This document shows, piece by piece, positions 50,754 through 60,174 of a DNA stretch of 64,000 nucleotides. Where the stretch lies: NCBI RefSeq assembly GCF_020297055.1, contig NZ_JAIXCQ010000005.1, positions 124,001-188,000 of the forward strand, written 5' to 3'. A program made the position numbers and the translations under genes. The notes beneath the pieces were generated by a model. That model was not told the origin of the DNA and did no database searches. It saw only the letters and a program-made list of their open reading frames with translations. Position 1 is the stretch's first letter. Each line of letters starts with the position of its first letter. The stretch is from Isoptericola luteus (GTDB lineage Bacteria > Actinomycetota > Actinomycetes > Actinomycetales > Cellulomonadaceae).

Positions 50754-51653
50754 ATGTTCGAAGAAGGACAGCTCTACGCCCCCGTCACCGAAGACGAGAA
50801 CGGCGTCACAGTCCATCTGGCCGACGACCACCCCGGTGCGCACGACCAGGAGTACCGACGGCGCCGTGAGGTGATCGCCGGCCCGGCGCTGCGTTGGCAA
50901 CCGGGTGATCCCGTGCCACAGGTGGAGTACACGGACCAGGAGAACGAGATCTGGCGCCGGGTGTGCGCCGAGCTCGCGCCGAAGCACGAGCGGCTCGCGA
51001 TCAAGGGGTTCCTCGAGGGCAAGGAAGCCCTCGGCCTGCCCACGGACCGTGTGCCGCAGCTGGACGAGGTCAGCGCCGGCCTCGAGCCGCTGAGCGGTTT
51101 CCGGCTGCACCCCGCTGCGGGGCTCGTGCCGCTCGACGTGTTCTACGGCTCTCTCGCCGACGGTGTCTTCCACTCGACCCAGTACCTGCGGCACGGGTCA
51201 CAACCCCTGTACACGCCGGAGCCCGACATCATCCACGAGGTCGTGGGCCACGGGAACCTGCTGGCGAACCCCGCCATCGCCGAGGTCAAGCGTCGGGCGG
51301 GGGAGGCCGCCCGCCGGTGCGAGACGCCCGAGGGACTCCAGTTCGTCGCCGACGTCTTCTGGTTCACGATCGAGTTCGGCGTCATGTACGAGGGCGGCGA
51401 GCTGCGCTGCTACGGGGCCGGCCTGCTGTCCTCGTTCGGCGAGATCGAGGAGTTCCGGGGGGCCACCATCCGGCCGATCGACTTCTACTCCATGGGCACG
51501 GTCGAGTACGACATCTCGCACTACCAGCCCACGCTCTTCGCCTGCGACGGCATGAACGAGCTCACCGAGCGGGTGGGGGAGTTCTTCGCCGAGTTCGACG
51601 ACGACGTCCCGGGCCGGCTCGCGGCGGAGCGCAAGCGGGCCACGGCGAGCTGA
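50754..51653 (+). CDS. phhA: Phenylalanine 4-monooxygenase-like aromatic amino acid hydroxylase
   Basis: Predicted pterin-dependent iron enzyme that hydroxylates phenylalanine to tyrosine. The 299-residue protein is a single catalytic domain without the eukaryotic regulatory domain. The iron ligands are His161 and His166 in DIIHEVVGHGNLL and Glu207 in WFTIEFGV. The pterin and substrate region reads YGAGLLSSFGEIEEF, and PEPDIIHE matches the family's PEPDxxHE. Tryptophan or other ring hydroxylases share this fold, so substrate is inferred. No pterin carbinolamine dehydratase gene lies nearby. It has its own promoter and a bidirectional terminator, so it is a single-gene unit. Confidence 0.9.
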   Translation: MFEEGQLYAPVTEDENGVTVHLADDHPGAHDQEYRRRREVIAGPALRWQPGDPVPQVEYTDQENEIWRRVCAELAPKHERLAIKGFLEGKEALGLPTDRVPQLDEVSAGLEPLSGFRLHPAAGLVPLDVFYGSLADGVFHSTQYLRHGSQPLYTPEPDIIHEVVGHGNLLANPAIAEVKRRAGEAARRCETPEGLQFVADVFWFTIEFGVMYEGGELRCYGAGLLSSFGEIEEFRGATIRPIDFYSMGTVEYDISHYQPTLFACDGMNELTERVGEFFAEFDDDVPGRLAAERKRATAS

Positions 51654-51664
51654 TCGGGTCCGCA

Positions 51665-51703
51665 GGTCGAGCCCGTCGAGACGAGGTCTCGGCGGGCTCG
51701 ACC
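51665..51703. terminator. Bidirectional hairpin between phhA and pgl
   Basis: GGTCGAGCCCG (51665-51675) pairs with CGGGCTCGACC (51693-51703), and CGAGAC pairs with GTCTCG inside, with one mismatch between the stems. The flanking genes converge. Confidence 0.8.
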
Positions 51704-51740
51704 CGCGTGGCGGGGCGACGCCGCGGCCCGCGCGCGGAGG

Positions 51741-52556
51741 TCAGCCGTTCGCGGCGGCGGCGTCGAGCAGCCAGAGGGTGCGCTCGGTGCCGACGGCTCC
51801 CGCGGCGGGGACGTCGGTGACGGCGCCGCCCGCGAGGGCCGCGGCCGCCTGCGCCGCCTTGTCGGCGCCCGCGACGACGAACCACACCTCGCGGGCGCAC
51901 CGGATGGCGTCGAACGTCAGCGACACGCGCTCCGGCGGCGGCTTCGGGGAGCCGTGGACACCCACCGTGGCGCCGACGGCCGCGAGGCCCGCGTGCCCGG
52001 GGAACAGCGAGGCCACGTGCCCGTCGGGGCCCATGCCCAGCAGCAGCACGTCGAACCGGGGGACCTGCGCCGAGGCGTCCCTCCCGTCGGCGTCGTCCGT
52101 GTCCGCGTACCGGGCGAGCTCGACGGCGTAGGCCGCCGCGGACTGCTCGGGCGTCTCGACGGTCGTGCCGGCGGTGACGGTGCCCAGGGCGGGCGCCGGG
52201 TGCACGTTGCCGGCCGGGAGGCCCGCCGACGCGACGAGCGTGTCGAGCAGCGCCTCTCGGGCCTGGGTCTCGTTGCGCTCGGGGTCGCCGTCGGGCAGGA
52301 ACCGCTCGTCGCCCCACCACAGATGCACCCCGGACCAGTCGACCGCGTCCCGCACGGGGCTGACGGCGACGGCGGCGAGGGTGCGGATGCCCACGGTCCC
52401 GCCGGTGAGGACGACGTGCACGGGCGTGCGCACGGACTGCACGTCGATCAGCCGCGTGAGCAGGCGTGCGGCCGCCGCCTCGGCCAGCAGCCCGGCGTCC
52501 GGGTGGACGACGACGGCGGGCGCCGCGCCCCGCGCGGGTGTCGCGTGGCCGCTCAT
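51741..52556 (-). CDS. pgl: 6-phosphogluconolactonase
   Basis: Hydrolyses 6-phosphogluconolactone in the oxidative pentose phosphate pathway. The 271-residue protein has VVLTGGTVGIRTLAAV, HLWWGDERFLPDGDPERNETQAREAL and LLLGMGPDGHVASLFPGH, the DevB/SOL signatures. The ATG at 52556 overlaps the opcA stop by 4 nt (ATGA). It is the last gene of the tkt-tal-zwf-opcA-pgl operon and ends at the bidirectional hairpin. Confidence 0.95.
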   Translation of the reverse strand: MSGHATPARGAAPAVVVHPDAGLLAEAAAARLLTRLIDVQSVRTPVHVVLTGGTVGIRTLAAVAVSPVRDAVDWSGVHLWWGDERFLPDGDPERNETQAREALLDTLVASAGLPAGNVHPAPALGTVTAGTTVETPEQSAAAYAVELARYADTDDADGRDASAQVPRFDVLLLGMGPDGHVASLFPGHAGLAAVGATVGVHGSPKPPPERVSLTFDAIRCAREVWFVVAGADKAAQAAAALAGGAVTDVPAAGAVGTERTLWLLDAAAANG

Positions 52557-53488
52557 GCGTCGGCCCGCACGGTCTCGACCCGGTCGAGGCCCCTGGTGAG
52601 GACCTCGCCGTAGAGCTCGTCGGGGTCGAGCCGCCGCAGCTCCTCGATGAGGGCCTCGTTGAGCGCCCGGATCGGCAGCGCCATCCGGCGCTCGGGCTTG
52701 TTGGGCTGGGTGATGGTGACGACGCGCCCGTCCGGGCGGTCGAGCACGATCGGGCCGGTCTTGCGCTCGAGGACCACCCGTGTGATCGCGTCGTTGCCGT
52801 CGGTGCGGGCCACGACGGCGGGGCAGCGCAGCCGCTGCCCGAGCCAGGCGGCGAGCAGGTCGAGCGACGTGTGCTGCTCCTCGCCCTCGACGCGGACGGC
52901 GGTCACGGGCTCGAAAGGAGGCTGCTCCACGGCGGCCGCGATGAGCCCGCGCCACAGCGTGACGCGCGCCCAGGCGAGGTCGGTGTCCCCGGGCTGGTAG
53001 GCCTGGGCGAGCCGGCCGAGCATCGCCACCGGCTCGTGGGACGTCGTGGTGTCGGTGATCCGGCGGTGCGCCATGCGCCCGAGCGGGTCGGCGGACGGCT
53101 CGTCGGGACCGCCGGAGGGCCACCACACGACGATCGGGGCGTCGGGCAGGAGCAGCGGCATGACGAGGGTGTCGGTGCGCTGAACCATCTCCTGCGAGGC
53201 ACGCAGGACGACGACCTCCGAGGCGCCGGCGTCGCCACCGACCCGGATCTCGGCGTCGAGCCGAGGGGGGCCGTCGTGCTCGCCGAGGGAGGTGATGACG
53301 ACCACCCGGCACGGGTGCTCGTGGCTCGCCTCGTTCGCGGTGCGGACCGCCTCCTCGATGTCGGTCTCCTGGGCGACGACGACCAGGGTCAGCACGCGCC
53401 CCAGGGCGACCGCGCCGCCCTCGTCGCGCAGGTGGGCGAGGCGCTTGCCGACCGCGTTCGTCGTCGTGTCCGGCATGTCGATGATCAT
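52553..53488 (-). CDS. opcA: OpcA, glucose-6-phosphate dehydrogenase assembly protein
   Basis: A 311-residue protein that activates or assembles Zwf in actinobacteria and cyanobacteria. It starts MIIDMPDTTTNAVGKRLAHLRDEGGAVALGRVLTLVVV, the usual actinobacterial OpcA opening, and later has PDAPIVVWWPSGGP and ARVTLWRGLIAAA. The ATG at 53488 has AGGAGAG at 7 nt. It lies between zwf and pgl. Linked production with Zwf fits its role as a partner. Confidence 0.95.
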   Translation of the reverse strand: MIIDMPDTTTNAVGKRLAHLRDEGGAVALGRVLTLVVVAQETDIEEAVRTANEASHEHPCRVVVITSLGEHDGPPRLDAEIRVGGDAGASEVVVLRASQEMVQRTDTLVMPLLLPDAPIVVWWPSGGPDEPSADPLGRMAHRRITDTTTSHEPVAMLGRLAQAYQPGDTDLAWARVTLWRGLIAAAVEQPPFEPVTAVRVEGEEQHTSLDLLAAWLGQRLRCPAVVARTDGNDAITRVVLERKTGPIVLDRPDGRVVTITQPNKPERRMALPIRALNEALIEELRRLDPDELYGEVLTRGLDRVETVRADA

Positions 53489-53590
53489 CGGGGCTCTCCT
53501 GTCGGGGTGCCGGACGGTGTCGTCGCGGGCGAGGGAGTCACGGGCGGGTGGGCGGGGGAGTGACGGGTGGGCTGGCGATCTCCGAACGGG

Positions 53591-55132
53591 TCACGGGCGA
53601 CGCCAGGCGCGCCCGTCGCGGGCCATCATGGCGTCGGCCGACGGCGGCCCCCACGTCCCCGCCGGGTAGGGCTCGGGCTTGCCCTTGCTCGCCCAGTAGG
53701 AGGTGACGGGGTCGACGATCTGCCACGACAGCTCGACCTCCTCGCGGGTCGGGAAGAGCGGCGGGTCGCCCAGCAGGACGTCGAGGATCAGCCGCTCGTA
53801 GGCCTCGGGAGAGGACTCGGTGAACGAGTGCCCGTACCCGAAGTCCATCGTGACGTCCCGCACCTCCATCGCGGTGCCCGGCACCTTGGCGCCGAACCGC
53901 ATCGTGACGCCCTCGTCCGGCTGGACGCGGATGACGAGGGCGTTGTTGCCCAGGTCGGAGGTGAGCGACGACTCGAACGGCAGGTGCGGCGCCTTCTTGA
54001 ACACGACCGCCACCTCCGTGACCCGGCGGCCGAGCCGCTTGCCGGTCCGCAGGTAGAACGGGACGCCGGCCCAGCGGCGGTTGTCGATGTCCAGGCGCAC
54101 CGCCGCGAAGGTCTCCGTGGTGGAGCGGGGGTTGAAGCCCTCCTCCTCGAGGAACCCGACGACCTTCTCGCCGCCCTGCCATGCGCCGGCGTACTGGCCG
54201 CGGGCGGTGTGCCGGCCAAGGTCGCGGGGGAGGCGGACGGAGGACAGCGCCTTGATCTTCTCCGAGCGCAGCGCCTGGGCGCCGAAGTCCACCGGTTCCT
54301 CCATCGCCACGAGCGCCAGGAGCTGGAGCAGGTGGTTCTGGATGACGTCGCGCGCCGCGCCGATGCCGTCGTAGTAGCTCGCGCGACCGCCGATGCCGAT
54401 GTCCTCGGCCATGGTGATCTGCACGTGGTCGACGTAGTGGTTGTTCCACAGCGGCTCGAACATCTGGTTCGCGAACCGCAGGGCCAGGAGGTTCTGCACC
54501 GTCTCCTTGCCGAGGTAGTGGTCGATGCGGAACACGGAGTCCGGGGGGAACACCTCGGAGACGACCGCGTCGAGCTCGCGGGCGCTGGCCAGGTCGTGCC
54601 CGAACGGCTTCTCGATGACGACGCGCCGCCAGGCGTCCTCCTCGGAGCTGGACAGCCCGGAGGCGGCCAGCTGCTTGCACACCAGCGGGAACGCGCTGGG
54701 CGGGACGGACAGGTAGAAGGCGTGGTTGCCCCCGGTGCCGCGCTCCGCGTCCAGCGTCTCCACCGTCTGCCGCAGCCGTTCGAACGCCTCGGGGTCGTCG
54801 AAGGACCCCTGGACGAAGCGGATGCCCTCGGCGAGCTGGCGCCAGGTGGCCTCACGGAACGGGGTGCGCGCGTGCTCCTTGACGGCGTCGTGCACGACCT
54901 CGGCGAAGTCCTGGTCCGCCCAGTCCCGCCGGGCGAAGCCGGTGAGGGCGAAGCCCGGGGGCAGGAGCCCCCGGTTGGCGAGGTCGTACACGGCGGGCAT
55001 GAGCTTCTTGCGCGACAGGTCGCCCGTGACGCCGAAGATCACCAGGCCGCTCGGGCCGGCGATTCGGGGCAGGCGCAGGTCCAGCGGGTCGCGCAACGGG
55101 TTCTGCTCAGCGGTGATCTTGGCCGGTCTCAC
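53591..55132 (-). CDS. zwf: Glucose-6-phosphate 1-dehydrogenase
   Basis: Oxidises glucose-6-phosphate and yields NADPH, entry to the pentose phosphate pathway. The 513-residue protein has the nucleotide site VIFGVTGDLSRKKLMPAVYDL, the active-site RIDHYLGKETVQNLLALRFAN, and YYDGIGAARDVIQNHLLQLLALVAMEEP. The start is GTG at 55132, the only start that leaves the conserved N-terminus complete. It is 82 nt downstream of tal and 102 nt upstream of opcA. Confidence 0.97.
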   Translation of the reverse strand: MRPAKITAEQNPLRDPLDLRLPRIAGPSGLVIFGVTGDLSRKKLMPAVYDLANRGLLPPGFALTGFARRDWADQDFAEVVHDAVKEHARTPFREATWRQLAEGIRFVQGSFDDPEAFERLRQTVETLDAERGTGGNHAFYLSVPPSAFPLVCKQLAASGLSSSEEDAWRRVVIEKPFGHDLASARELDAVVSEVFPPDSVFRIDHYLGKETVQNLLALRFANQMFEPLWNNHYVDHVQITMAEDIGIGGRASYYDGIGAARDVIQNHLLQLLALVAMEEPVDFGAQALRSEKIKALSSVRLPRDLGRHTARGQYAGAWQGGEKVVGFLEEEGFNPRSTTETFAAVRLDIDNRRWAGVPFYLRTGKRLGRRVTEVAVVFKKAPHLPFESSLTSDLGNNALVIRVQPDEGVTMRFGAKVPGTAMEVRDVTMDFGYGHSFTESSPEAYERLILDVLLGDPPLFPTREEVELSWQIVDPVTSYWASKGKPEPYPAGTWGPPSADAMMARDGRAWRRP

Positions 55133-55214
55133 GGTGTCCCGTCTCTCGTGCGGTGGTCGTGCGGGGGGCTGGCGGGCTGCTGACCGGGACCGCGGGCGCG
55201 CGTCCCGGCCGGTG

Positions 55215-56339
55215 TCAGGCGCCGGCGGCGTCGAGCCCGGACTTGGTCGTGGTGAGCAGCTCGTCCCAGCTCACTTCGAACTTGTGCACGCCCTCCTCCT
55301 CGAGCGCGCGCGTCACCTCGTCCATGGAGACTCCCTGGGCCTCGATCGCGGCGATCGTCGCGGCCGACTCGTCCGCCGCCCCCGAGACGGTGTCGCCGAC
55401 GACGAGCCCGTGGTCGGCGAACGCGTCGAGGGTGGCCTGCGGCATCGTGTTCACGACCCCCGGCGCGACGAGCTCGTCGACGTAGAGGGTGTCGCGGTAC
55501 GACGGGTCCTTGACTCCCGTGGAGGCCCACAGCGGTCGCTGGCCGCGTGCCCCGGACGCGGCGAGCGCCGTCCAGCGGTCGGAAGCGAAGACCTCGTCGT
55601 GGGCGGCGTAGGCGAGGCGCGCGTTGGCGATCGCCGCCTTGCCGCGCAGCGCGAGGGCCTCGTGGGTGCCGACGTCGGCCAGCGCCTTGTCGACGGCGGC
55701 GTCCACGCGGGAGACGAAGAACGACGCGACGGAGCCGATGGGAGCCAGGTCGTGGCCGTTCGCCTTCGCCTGCTCCAGACCGGCCAGGAAGGCGTCCATC
55801 ACGGCGCGGTAGCGCTCGATGGAGAAGATCAGGGTGACGTTGACGCTGATGCCCTCGGCGAGGACCGCGGTGATCGCCGGCAGGCCCTCCACCGTCGCGG
55901 GGATCTTGATCATGACGTTCGGGCGGTCGACGGTGGCCCACAGCCGCTTCGCCACCGCGACGGTGGCGTCGGTGTCGCGCGCCAGGCGCGGGTCGACCTC
56001 GATCGACACCCGGCCGTCGACGGTGCCCGTCGCGTCGTAGACGTCGCGCAGGACGTCGGCCGCGGCGCGCACGTCGTCGGTGGTGATGCGCTCGACGGCG
56101 GCCTCGACGTCGGTGCCGGCGAGCTCGGCCAGGGTGCCGGTGTAGGCGTCGCCCACGGAGAGCGCCTTGGCGAAGATGGTGGGGTTGGTCGTCACGCCGA
56201 CGACGTCGCGCGTGCGCACGAGCTCGGCGAGGTTGCCGGTGTCGAGGCGCTGGCGGGACAGGTCGTCGAGCCAGATCGAGACCCCGGCCTCGCTCAGGCG
56301 CTGGGTGGGTCGGACCTGGTCGGTGGTGCTCTCGGTCAT
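55215..56339 (-). CDS. tal: Transaldolase
   Basis: Moves a dihydroxyacetone unit between sugar phosphates, using a Lys Schiff base. The 374-residue protein has [19 protein letters not shown] and [13 protein letters not shown] at the start, the catalytic Lys in [15 protein letters not shown], and [19 protein letters not shown] near the end. The ATG at 56339 has its own strong GAAGGAAGG site. The frame is open upstream all the way through tkt with no stop between, which I attribute to a sequence error rather than a natural fusion. It lies between tkt and zwf as in other actinobacteria. Confidence 0.93.
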   Translation of the reverse strand: MTESTTDQVRPTQRLSEAGVSIWLDDLSRQRLDTGNLAELVRTRDVVGVTTNPTIFAKALSVGDAYTGTLAELAGTDVEAAVERITTDDVRAAADVLRDVYDATGTVDGRVSIEVDPRLARDTDATVAVAKRLWATVDRPNVMIKIPATVEGLPAITAVLAEGISVNVTLIFSIERYRAVMDAFLAGLEQAKANGHDLAPIGSVASFFVSRVDAAVDKALADVGTHEALALRGKAAIANARLAYAAHDEVFASDRWTALAASGARGQRPLWASTGVKDPSYRDTLYVDELVAPGVVNTMPQATLDAFADHGLVVGDTVSGAADESAATIAAIEAQGVSMDEVTRALEEEGVHKFEVSWDELLTTTKSGLDAAGA

Positions 56340-58622
56340 CGCGGTGCCTTCCTTCTCGTCGTCGCCCCCGTCGCCGAGGGCCTCGCGCCGACGTGCCGCC
56401 GACGTCCCGTCGGGGCCGGCCGGCCCGGGAAGGACCCGGGGCCGGCCGGCGCGACGGCGGTGGGCCGGGGGGGCGCGCGGGCGCGCGGGCCCCCCGCGCC
56501 GGCACCCCGGCGGGGCGGGGGCGGCCGCCCTGGCCGCGGCCGCCCCGGCCTCGGCCGTGATGCCGAACTCGCGGTACAGCGTCTGGTAGTCGGCGGACGC
56601 GCCGTAGTGCTCCAGCGAGACGGAGCGCCCGGCGTCGCCCACGATGTCGCGCCAGCCCTGCGAGATGCCGGCCTCGACGGAGACGCGGGCCTTCACGGCG
56701 GCCGGGAGCACCTGCTCGCGGTAGGCGGCGTCCTGCTTGTCGAACCACTCGCGGCTTGGCATGGACACGACGCGCGCCGCGACGCCCTCGGCGGCGAGGA
56801 GCTCGCGCGCCTGGACGGCGAGCTGGACCTCGGAACCGGTGCCCACGAGGACCACGTCCGGCACGCCGGTGGCGGGGTTCACGGAGTCGACGAGCGTGTA
56901 GGCGCCCTTGAGGGTGCCCTCGGCGCCGGCGAACCCGTCGGTGTCGCGCGGGAACGTCGGGACGTTCTGGCGGGTGAGGACGATGCCGGCCGGGTTGGCG
57001 GTGTTCTCGATGATGCCCCGCCAGGCCCACGCGGTCTCGTTCGCGTCGGCGGGACGCACGACGTCGAGTCCCGGGATGGCGCGCAGCGCGGCCAGGTGCT
57101 CGACGGGCTGGTGCGTGGGCCCGTCCTCGCCGAGGCCGATGGAGTCGTGCGTCCACACGAAGGTCGTGGGGATCTCCATGAGCGCGGCCAGGCGGACGGA
57201 CGCCCGCATGTAGTCCGCGAACTGCAGGAACGTGCCACCGTACGGACGGGTCAGGCCGTGCAGCACGATGCCGTTGAGGATCGCGCCCATGCCGTGCTCA
57301 CGGATGCCGAAGTGCAGCGTGCGCCCGTAGGGGTTGCCCGGGAACTTCTTGGTCGCGTGCTCGACGGGGATGAACGACGGCTGGCCGTCCATGGTCGTGT
57401 TGTTCGAGCCGGCGAGGTCCGCGGAGCCGCCCCAGAGCTCGGGCAGCACGTCGGCGAGAGCGCTGAGGACCTTGCCGGAAGCCGCACGGGTGGCGACGCC
57501 CTTCTCGGAGGCCTCGAAGACGGGCAGCGCGTCGGTCCAGCCCTCGGGCAGCGCGCGGGCGGTGAGCCGGTCGAGGAGCGCGGCGCGGGCGGGAGCCGCC
57601 GTGCGCCAGGCCGTGTAGGCCCTGTCCCAGGCGGCCCGCTCGTCGGACTGCCGCTCGGCCACGGCACGCGTGTACGCGAGGACCTCGTCGTCGACGGCGA
57701 ACGTGGCCTCCGGGTCCAGGCCGAGCACGGTCTTGAGCCCGGCCACCTCGTCGGTGCCCATGGCGGAGCCGTGGATGCCGCCCGTGTTCTGCTTGGTGGG
57801 CGAGGGCCACCCGATGATCGTGCGCAGGGCGATGAACGACGGCCGGTCGGTCTCGGCCTTCGCCGCGGCCAGGGCGGCGGCGAGCGCGTCGACGTCCTCG
57901 GCGTAGCCGGTGTCGCCCTGCGTCCAGTCGACGCGCTGGGTGTGCCAGCCGTAGGAGGCATACCGCGCCAGCGTGTCCTCCGTGAAGGCGATGTCGGTGT
58001 CGTCCTCGATGGAGATCTTGTTGTCGTCCCAGATGACGACCAGGTTGCCCAGCTTCTGGGTGCCGGCGAGCGAGGAGGCCTCGGAGGTGACGCCCTCCTG
58101 CAGGTCGCCGTCGGAGGCGATGACGTACACGTGGTGGTCGAACGGCGAGGCGCCCGGGGCCGTGTCGGGGTCGAGCAGGCCACGCTCCTTGCGGGCGGCG
58201 AACGCCATGCCCACGGCCGAGGCGAGCCCCTGGCCGAGCGGGCCGGTGGTGATCTCGACGCCGGGCGTGTGGCGGAACTCCGGGTGGCCCGGGGTCTGCG
58301 AGCCCCAGGTCCGCAGCGCCTGGAGGTCGTCGATCTCCATGCCGTAGCCGGCGAGGAAGAGCTGCAGGTACAGGGTCAGGGACGAGTGCCCCGCCGAGAG
58401 CACGAACCGGTCGCGTCCGACCCAGTGGGGGTCCGCCGGGTCGTGCCGCATCGTCTTCTGGAAGAGCAGGTAGGCGGCGGGCGCGAGCGAGATCGCCGTC
58501 CCCGGGTGGCCGTTGCCGACCTTCTCGACGGCGTCGGCGGCGAGCGCCTTGATGGTCTTCACCGCGCGGTCGTCGAGATCGGTCCACTCGAGCGGGGCGA
58601 CGGCGGGGTCGAACGCGTTCAC
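56340..58622 (-). CDS. tkt: Transketolase, 3' end garbled, frame open into tal
   Basis: Moves two-carbon units between sugar phosphates with thiamine diphosphate. Seen are [28 protein letters not shown], the thiamine site [19 protein letters not shown]...[33 protein letters not shown] and the C-terminal [26 protein letters not shown]. After that (56550 and below) the translation turns into Ala/Pro/Gly/Arg noise and no stop occurs before tal, so one open frame runs from 58622 to 55215 (about 1135 residues). A normal Tkt would stop some 15-25 residues after FGITAEA, near 56500. The start GTG 58622 has AGGAAAGAGG upstream; longer frames are not conserved. The end given is only the last base before tal. 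Confidence 0.88.
56415..56450 (-). terminator. Very strong hairpin between tkt and tal
   Basis: A 15-bp arm (56415-56429) pairs with 56435-56450 with one bulged G. It may attenuate the tkt transcript before tal. The GC-only zone right beside it (56451-56550) is where the tkt stop codon is missing, so sequencing through this structure may have failed. Confidence 0.55.
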
Positions 58623-59059
58623 AGATGTGCCTCTTTCCTGCCCGGGGCCTGCCCCGGGTGATTGCTGCTGCTCTGCCGGTACCGGGCGTCGGCCGGCGGC
58701 GGCGCGGGGCCGCCGGGACGTCCGACTGGACGGCACGGGGCGGGTGCGGTGCGGGTGTCGACGTGCTGCACGATGTCTGGCTGCATGCCCCTGCCGTGTG
58801 CAGCACCACCCTAGCGTCGAGCATTCCGCGTTCGCCCGCAGCGCAGCGGTCCGTCCCACCTACTGGGCGCAGGCGGGACGGACGCCGGGGTGGGGGCGCG
58901 GTGCGCCGGCCGGGGGACGGGCCGGGCGTTTCTCACATCATGAACCTGGCGGGTGGGCCGACGTCCGCAGGTCGCGCGGCGTAGCATGAGGCGACGAGCG
59001 GTCCCCTCCGGTCGCCCGAACTGCCAGGACCCCCAGCCGAGAACGGAACCTGAGCGCGC
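58623..59059. other. 437-nt divergent control region between tkt and ctaB
   Basis: No gene is visible. On the minus strand a -10 TAGGGT (complement of 58808-58813) would give tkt a leader of about 180 nt. Next to the tkt ribosome binding site is a perfect hairpin, CCCGGGGC (58641-58648) with GCCCCGGG (58651-58658). On the plus strand TAGCAT (58982-58987) would start the ctaB transcript near 58994. Between the two promoters an inverted repeat, GTCCGTCCC (58849-58857) and GGGACGGAC (58875-58883), could be a regulator site or a hairpin. Confidence 0.5.
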
Positions 59060-60070
59060 GTGAGCACCACCAGCCCCACGACGTCCCACCCGTCGACGCC
59101 CACCCGTGCCGTCGAGCACCGGTCCCGGCGCGAGCGGACGAACGACGATCGGGAGCAGCAGGCGCACCTGCCCCGTGCCGACCGGAGCTGGCGGGACCGC
59201 GTCGGCGCGTACGTCGCGCTGACGAAGCCGCGCATCATCGAGCTCCTGCTGTGGACGACGCTGCCGACGATGATCCTCGCCGAGGACGGGTGGCCCAGCC
59301 TGTGGCTCGTCGTCGCGACCCTGGTGGGCGGCACGCTGGCCGCGTCGTCGGCCAACGTCTTCAACTGCTACCTCGACCGGGACATCGACGAGGTGATGAA
59401 CCGGACCAAGCGTCGTCCGCTCGTCACCGGCGAGGTGACGCCGCGCGCCGCGCTCGTCTTCGCCACCGTGCTCGGGGTGGCGTCGCTCCTGTGGTTCTCG
59501 ATCTTCGTCAACGTGCTGTCGGCGTGGCTCGCGTTCGCCGCGATCCTCATCTACGTCGTCGGCTACACGATGATCCTCAAGCGACGGACGCCGCAGAACA
59601 TCGTGTGGGGCGGCATCGCCGGCTGCATCCCGGTGTTCATCGGCTGGGCGGCCGTCAACGACAGCCTCTCGTGGGCTTCGGTGGCGCTGTTCGGCGTGAT
59701 CTTCTTCTGGACGCCGCCGCACTACTGGCCGCTGTCGGTGAAGTTCAAGCGCGACTACGCCAACGCCGGCGTGCCGATGCTCCCGGTGGTCGCGTCCGAC
59801 CGCCGGGTGGCCGTCGAGATGCTCGTGCACACCGGCGCCATGATCGCCTGCTCGCTCGCCCTCGTGCCGCTGGCCGGCATGTCGTGGGTCTACACCGTGG
59901 TGGCGACCGGCCTGGGCGCATGGTTCGCGTGGCTCGTCGTGGCCATGCTGCGCCGCGCGCAGGGCAAGTCCCAGGGCAAGCTCGGCGCGATGAAGGTCTT
60001 CCACGGCTCGATCACCTACCTCACGCTGCTGTTCGTCGCCGTCGCGGTGGACGTCTTCCTGCCCTTCTGA
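59060..60070 (+). CDS. ctaB: Protoheme IX farnesyltransferase (heme O synthase)
   Basis: Adds a farnesyl group to heme B to make heme O for cytochrome oxidase, in the membrane. The 336-residue protein has a hydrophilic start of about 45 residues and then about eight or nine membrane helices. The prenyl diphosphate motif [20 protein letters not shown] and [48 protein letters not shown] are typical. GTG 59060 is used; MSTTSPTTS is a variable tail. In many actinobacteria ctaB lies divergent to tkt, as here. The heme A synthase gene ctaA is not next to it in this window. Confidence 0.95.
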   Translation: MSTTSPTTSHPSTPTRAVEHRSRRERTNDDREQQAHLPRADRSWRDRVGAYVALTKPRIIELLLWTTLPTMILAEDGWPSLWLVVATLVGGTLAASSANVFNCYLDRDIDEVMNRTKRRPLVTGEVTPRAALVFATVLGVASLLWFSIFVNVLSAWLAFAAILIYVVGYTMILKRRTPQNIVWGGIAGCIPVFIGWAAVNDSLSWASVALFGVIFFWTPPHYWPLSVKFKRDYANAGVPMLPVVASDRRVAVEMLVHTGAMIACSLALVPLAGMSWVYTVVATGLGAWFAWLVVAMLRRAQGKSQGKLGAMKVFHGSITYLTLLFVAVAVDVFLPF

Positions 60071-60161
60071 GCACGGGCACCAGCGCCCTCGGGCCGCCCA
60101 CCCCCGGCCGTGCGTCGTCGACGCGCCCGCGGGGCGCGGGCCGGTGTCCCGCGGACGCGGG

Positions 60162-60167
60162 CATGAT
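60162..60167 (+). promoter_or_regulatory. -10 element of leaderless type before xerD
   Basis: CATGAT ends 7 nt before GTG 60175. Confidence 0.45.
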
Positions 60168-60174
60168 GGGGGAC

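Noticed and set aside
55215-58622. A genuine bifunctional transketolase-transaldolase
   Set aside because: tal has its own strong ribosome binding site and start, and the linking residues are GC-only noise beside a hairpin; a sequence defect is more likely.
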